NCBI GenBank assembly: GCA_043785585.1
Contig: JAYVXB010000044.1
Span: forward strand, 1 to 8,738
Length of the DNA stretch: 8,738 nucleotides
From: JBBQXV01 sp043785585
GTDB taxonomy: Bacteria > Myxococcota_A > Polyangia > Polyangiales > Polyangiaceae
Direction: 5' to 3'
This document shows, one piece after another, positions 6,702 through 8,738 of the stretch (its first letter is position 1; each line of letters starts with the position of its first letter). A program made the position numbers and the translations under genes. The notes under the pieces are model-generated. The model made no database searches, was not told the origin of the DNA, and saw nothing but the letters and a program-made list of their open reading frames with translations.

Positions 6702-8738
6702 ATGAGAAACATGCGCTTTGGGCTACTCGCCGCGGCCGCGACTTCGATTTGCGTGACGACGGCGACCGAGTCGCACGCGTGGAAACCCTACACGCACGTC
6801 TACCTCGCGCAGCAAGCGTGGGCGGACGCGATCGACGGCAAGGTGACGATCTACAAGATCGGTCCGAACGGAGAGGTCGCGCGCGATGCGCAGCAGCGGC
6901 CCATCGTGCTCGGCGAGTACGCCGTGCAGAAGCGCATCCTGACGGCGATCAAGAACCGCCCCGAGAAGTTCTTCGCGGGGGTTCTCGGTCCCGATGCGTA
7001 CCCCGACATCATCACGGGCCAGATGCGCATCCACCCGCCCGGACCGACGGCGCAGCAGGTCTCTGCGGATTCGCACTTGGCGCCGGACGCGAACATCGAC
7101 GGCCCGGGCACCGACGCGTGGCTCCAGCAGCTCTGGGCGAAGGCGTGGGCCCTCGGCTCCGATGAGGCCATCGCGTGGACGGTCGGATTTCTCGCGCACG
7201 CCGCGGGCGACATCTACGCGCACACCTTCATGAACACGTTCGCCGGAGGCATCTTCGATCTCAAGGACACCGCGGGCCTCAACTGGTTCAAGCACATCAC
7301 GATGGAGGGCTACGTCGGCGAGCGCACGCCGGACCTCACGCCGATTCAGATTCCGAGTAGCGGACCGATCTTTCGCTCGGTCTTCGACGTCGTGCGCGAC
7401 ACCGGAATCACCGGGCTCGAAGGCTTCATCGCCGAGAACACCTGGGACGTGCGAACGGCCGCGGGAGGAACGGCGTTCCCCGACGAGGCGAACAAGATGC
7501 TCTCGGTGCCGTACTTGCTCGAGCAGCTCCGCGTCGCCGCGAGCGAGGTGGAGAGCTCGACGCGCATATACGACGCGGGCGTGCACGGTCACCTCGTGCA
7601 GTACTCGTACATGGCGAGCCCCGCCGGGATCGCCGCCGAGCTCGCGTGGGCGTGTGGCGGAACGACGTGCCCCGACCCGAGCTTCACCGCCGCGACGTGC
7701 CCGAGCTACTACCCGCGCGGGACCAGCTGGCACTCGGGGACGTGCTTTGGAATGGGGGCCGGCGGCATCTTCGCGTGGGCCAGCGTCTGGGCCAGTCTCG
7801 CATCGGCGTACGGCATCGCCTATTCGGTCGAGCATCCATTCGCGTTGGCGATCGAGAGCTGGGCGCACAACGCGCAGACGACGATCCCCTTCGCGATGAA
7901 GGACTGGGTGACGGCGAGCCACAACACGGCGATCCACATGTTCTTCACGTCCGATCACTTGATGCACATGGACGGCAACGAGTTCCCGTTGAGGGAGACG
8001 CTCGGCGACGGATACAAGCCGTTCAAGATCGACATGGAGTCGATCGCGACGGGGCTCAATCGCGGTAGCGTCCAGTCGATCAACGCGCTCATCGACTACG
8101 TCATGTCGCCGTACACGAAGGTGAAGACCGCGATCGGCGACGCCGAGAAGTGGGTCATCGATCAGGTGCTCTTGGCGACGCTCCACATGTCGGTCGATCA
8201 AGCGAAGCAGTGCTTCGCGAAGCCGCACATGTGGTTCAACTCGCTGCTCAAGACGAACACGACGGGGACGCCCGCGTCGCTGCAGTCGGCGAACGCGATC
8301 ATGCGGATCCCGACGGTCACGCCGGCGACGTGCGCCGGCTCGAGCGATCGATGCACGATCGCGCCGTCGCTCATCGGCACCGACGTGAACGGCGCGTGCG
8401 ACATCCTCGCGAGCGCGACGCCCGCGAAATTTTCGGTGCGACCGGAGGATTCGCAGGGCGTCTTCCCGGCGGCGTTCAACACCGTCAACATGATCAAGCT
8501 CCTCCTCATGGAGCCCGCGGACGTCGCGACGCTCGCGAACAGTCAGAAGGACCGGAACACGCCGACGCTCGTCCTCGAGATCCCGCCGGGAGCGCCGAGC
8601 GCGCCGCCGAACGCGATGCTCAACTTCGCGGCGTCGATCGACGGGAGCCACGAGTGGCTCGCGCGACGAAGCGACGACCAGTGGGGCGTCAGTCGGATGA
8701 TCCTCGCGCGCGACTGCACCGCGTACCGGAGCGTGTTC
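6702..8738 (+). CDS. Secreted zinc-dependent phospholipase C-family protein (partial, runs off the right edge)
   Basis: At least 679 stop-free codons, open at the window end. The ATG at 6702 lies 4 bp after the upstream stop, with weak GAAG at 6691-6694 as ribosome-binding site. The signal peptide ends ESHA|W, so signal peptidase would expose Trp27 as residue 1 of the mature protein, as the zinc-dependent phospholipase C fold requires (its amino group and carbonyl bind zinc). The remaining ligands fit the family: His32 (WKPYTH), Asp98 (GVLGPDAYPD), His111 (RIHPPG), His166-x3-Asp170-x3-His174 (GFLAHAAGDIYAHTF) and His198-x3-Glu202 (KHITMEG). The expected reaction is hydrolysis of phospholipids to diacylglycerol and a phosphorylated head group outside the cell. 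The catalytic part ends by about residue 300. The rest, with Cys318/323/333/348, an uncharged segment at 349-375 and a His/Asp cluster at 407-424, is unassigned. Activity and head-group preference are not shown by sequence. Confidence 0.85.
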   Translation, partial: MRNMRFGLLAAAATSICVTTATESHAWKPYTHVYLAQQAWADAIDGKVTIYKIGPNGEVARDAQQRPIVLGEYAVQKRILTAIKNRPEKFFAGVLGPDAYPDIITGQMRIHPPGPTAQQVSADSHLAPDANIDGPGTDAWLQQLWAKAWALGSDEAIAWTVGFLAHAAGDIYAHTFMNTFAGGIFDLKDTAGLNWFKHITMEGYVGERTPDLTPIQIPSSGPIFRSVFDVVRDTGITGLEGFIAENTWDVRTAAGGTAFPDEANKMLSVPYLLEQLRVAASEVESSTRIYDAGVHGHLVQYSYMASPAGIAAELAWACGGTTCPDPSFTAATCPSYYPRGTSWHSGTCFGMGAGGIFAWASVWASLASAYGIAYSVEHPFALAIESWAHNAQTTIPFAMKDWVTASHNTAIHMFFTSDHLMHMDGNEFPLRETLGDGYKPFKIDMESIATGLNRGSVQSINALIDYVMSPYTKVKTAIGDAEKWVIDQVLLATLHMSVDQAKQCFAKPHMWFNSLLKTNTTGTPASLQSANAIMRIPTVTPATCAGSSDRCTIAPSLIGTDVNGACDILASATPAKFSVRPEDSQGVFPAAFNTVNMIKLLLMEPADVATLANSQKDRNTPTLVLEIPPGAPSAPPNAMLNFAASIDGSHEWLARRSDDQWGVSRMILARDCTAYRSVF

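Noticed and set aside
3899..6712. A 937-codon open frame on the minus strand opposite the hydrolase gene
   Set aside because: Its translation is Arg/Val/Ala-rich with no domain or signal, while the plus frame has clear catalytic motifs and a PAN domain. Long antisense frames are expected where third positions are nearly all G/C.
6723..8651. A 642-codon open frame on the minus strand opposite the phospholipase gene
   Set aside because: Arg-rich composition without recognisable motifs; the plus frame carries the full zinc-ligand set and a signal peptide.
1..8738. CRISPR array, tRNA, rRNA, insertion sequence or attachment site
   Set aside because: No regularly spaced direct repeats, cloverleaf, transposase motif or terminal inverted repeats were found on reading through the window.

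Overview
The window is high-GC DNA with very strong G/C third-position preference (GCG, CGC, TCG, ACG and CCG codons dominate). That composition, together with multi-PAS/GAF sensor kinases, a Tat-type dienelactone hydrolase-like protein and large secreted hydrolases, suggests a myxobacterium (Myxococcota, perhaps Polyangiales). This placement is inferred from gene style and was not tested by any search.

Layout. Positions 1-2151, minus strand: a cytoplasmic sensor histidine kinase gene that enters from the left edge. It encodes PAS-GAF-PAS-PAS followed by a HisKA domain, but an in-frame TAG at 298-300 cuts it just before the HisKA domain. Positions 2152-2245: a short divergent intergenic gap. 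Positions 2246-2758, plus: a GNAT (RimJ/RimL-like) N-acetyltransferase. Positions 2821-3771, plus: an exported dienelactone hydrolase-family protein with a Cys/Asp/His triad and a twin-arginine signal. Positions 3772-4108: a 337-bp non-coding leader with a CGACG-rich, roughly 9-10 bp periodic tract and a small dyad. Positions 4109-6697, plus: a large secreted protein with a Cys-rich N-terminal region, an alpha/beta-hydrolase and a C-terminal PAN/Apple domain. Positions 6702-8738, plus (runs off the right edge): a secreted zinc-dependent phospholipase C-family protein in which all nine zinc ligands of the family can be placed, including the N-terminal Trp of the mature chain.

How the genes may work together. 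The last two genes are separated by 4 bp, share a direction, and both begin with export signals, so they very likely form an operon for extracellular lipid or ester attack. One economical hypothesis is that the phospholipase C releases diacylglycerol from membranes and the PAN-domain hydrolase cleaves the resulting ester. The kinase, acetyltransferase and dienelactone hydrolase-like gene show no evident functional link to that pair.

The points most worth following are the nonsense codon that splits the kinase, and the hydrolase-PAN/phospholipase C pair with its unassigned Cys-rich and C-terminal regions.
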